Assembly: GCF_015223435.1 (NCBI RefSeq) | Contig: NZ_VHKO01000003.1 | Location: 62,001 to 126,000, forward strand | DNA from: Vibrio hibernica | GTDB taxonomy: Bacteria; Pseudomonadota; Gammaproteobacteria; Enterobacterales; Vibrionaceae | Direction of reading: 5' to 3' | Length of the DNA stretch: 64,000 nucleotides | Shown here: positions 63,700-64,000 of the stretch, in pieces | Numbering within the stretch: position 1 is the stretch's first letter | How the letters are laid out: each line of letters opens with the position of its first letter | Notes under the pieces: generated by a model | Seen by the model: only the letters and a program-made list of their open reading frames with translations | Told to the model about the DNA's origin: nothing | Database searches by the model: none | Position numbers and translations under genes: made by a program

Positions 63700-64000
63700 T
63701 TAACGACGTTGCAATTGGTCTAGCTTAGCGCCATTCGCAAATTGTGTTTTCATTGCGTTATCCCAACCACCAACGATTTCTTCAACGGTGAGTAGTTCTA
63801 CTTGCGGGAAGCGGTCAGCAAACTCAGCTTTTACTTTTTCATTATGGATACGGTAGTTAAAGCCCGCCAACATACGTTGAGCTTCTTCACTGTATAGGTA
63901 AGAAAGATACTCAGTTGCTACTTCTGTTGTACCGTTACGTTTTGCATTACGCTCAACCACTGCAACAGGGAATTCAGCGAGGATAGACGTTTTAGGTACC
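63700..64000 (-). CDS. Sulfate-binding periplasmic protein, 5' end outside window
   Basis: The last 99 residues are visible; the frame continues past 64000. It reads VPKTSILAEFPVAVVERNAK, then a TEVATEYLSYLYSEEAQRML block and a tail LDQLQRR. This corresponds to the C-terminal part of Sbp/CysP proteins (PxxSILAExPVAVV, then the helical YLYSEEAQ). It binds sulfate for CysTWA. Whether it is sbp or cysP cannot be told without the N-terminus. Confidence 0.9.
   Translation of the reverse strand, partial: VPKTSILAEFPVAVVERNAKRNGTTEVATEYLSYLYSEEAQRMLAGFNYRIHNEKVKAEFADRFPQVELLTVEEIVGGWDNAMKTQFANGAKLDQLQRR

Noticed and set aside
63700..63960. Complete small gene starting at the GTG at 63960
   Set aside because: The frame stays open upstream to the window edge and matches the middle of a sulfate-binding protein.

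Overview
The window reads as a chromosomal segment of a gammaproteobacterium of the family Vibrionaceae (Vibrio sensu lato). Three things point there: the fused diaminobutyrate aminotransferase/decarboxylase followed by carboxynorspermidine dehydrogenase and nspC (the Vibrio norspermidine route), a MobB-MoeA fusion beside a tungstate importer and a large formate dehydrogenase operon, and an ERIC element. The DNA is AT-rich by eye. I see no phage, integrase, IS transposase gene or CRISPR array; the only mobile-looking DNA is a 194-bp MITE and the ERIC element.

Layout. 1-9.1 kb: housekeeping and poorly characterised single genes (glutaredoxin-like end, DUF1415, DUF2058, aldo/keto reductase, GST, DUF502, ZntB-like transporter, DMT exporter, FMN glutamate-synthase-like protein, sterol-desaturase-like enzyme). 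9.1-14.1 kb: thiamine-precursor salvage operon thiD-thiZ-thiX-thiY-thiM behind a TPP riboswitch and an SD-masking hairpin, with the MITE just upstream. 14.3-20.2 kb: DMT transporter, dicarboxylate symporter, and a divergent TRAP transporter dctPQM with a perfect CRP site between. 20.3-20.5 kb: two identical tRNA-Val(GAC) genes. 20.8-35.9 kb: molybdenum/tungsten cofactor and formate dehydrogenase island. On the minus strand are mobB-moeA, mobA, tupCBA and fdhD; on the plus strand DUF3305, DUF3306, a polyferredoxin, a TorD-type chaperone, a tiny basic ORF, fdhX, fdhA, fdhB and fdhC. A candidate FNR box lies between the two arms. 36-41.1 kb: YkgJ, SDR, M32 carboxypeptidase, LysE exporter and two small membrane-anchored proteins. 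41.3-45.9 kb: GntR-prpB-prpC-prpD propionate operon. 46.1-48.1 kb: cobS-cobU-cobC. 48.2-53.6 kb: yajQ, aroH-type DAHP synthase, a stand-alone and apparently inactive PEP-synthase-like domain, a hotdog thioesterase and an acyl-CoA ligase. 54.2-59.8 kb: norspermidine operon behind a 650-bp hairpin-rich leader. 60.8-64 kb: sulfate ABC importer (sbp-cysT-cysW-cysA, minus strand, sbp cut by the window end).

How it works together. The island from 20.8 to 35.9 kb looks like a complete kit for one enzyme: oxyanion uptake (TupABC), insertion and nucleotide attachment (MoeA, MobA/MobB), sulfuration (FdhD), dedicated chaperone and accessory proteins, and a Tat-exported, membrane-anchored formate dehydrogenase of the cysteine type.

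The most interesting leads are (1) a decayed duplicate of the start of the carboxynorspermidine dehydrogenase gene between the two norspermidine genes, (2) the structured leader before that operon, (3) the PEP-synthase-like pseudoenzyme divergent from aroH, (4) the MITE in the thi promoter region, (5) an SD-masking hairpin serving the TPP riboswitch, and (6) a recurrent style of degenerate short tandem repeats in spacers and in two protein linkers. No system here is clearly new as a whole.
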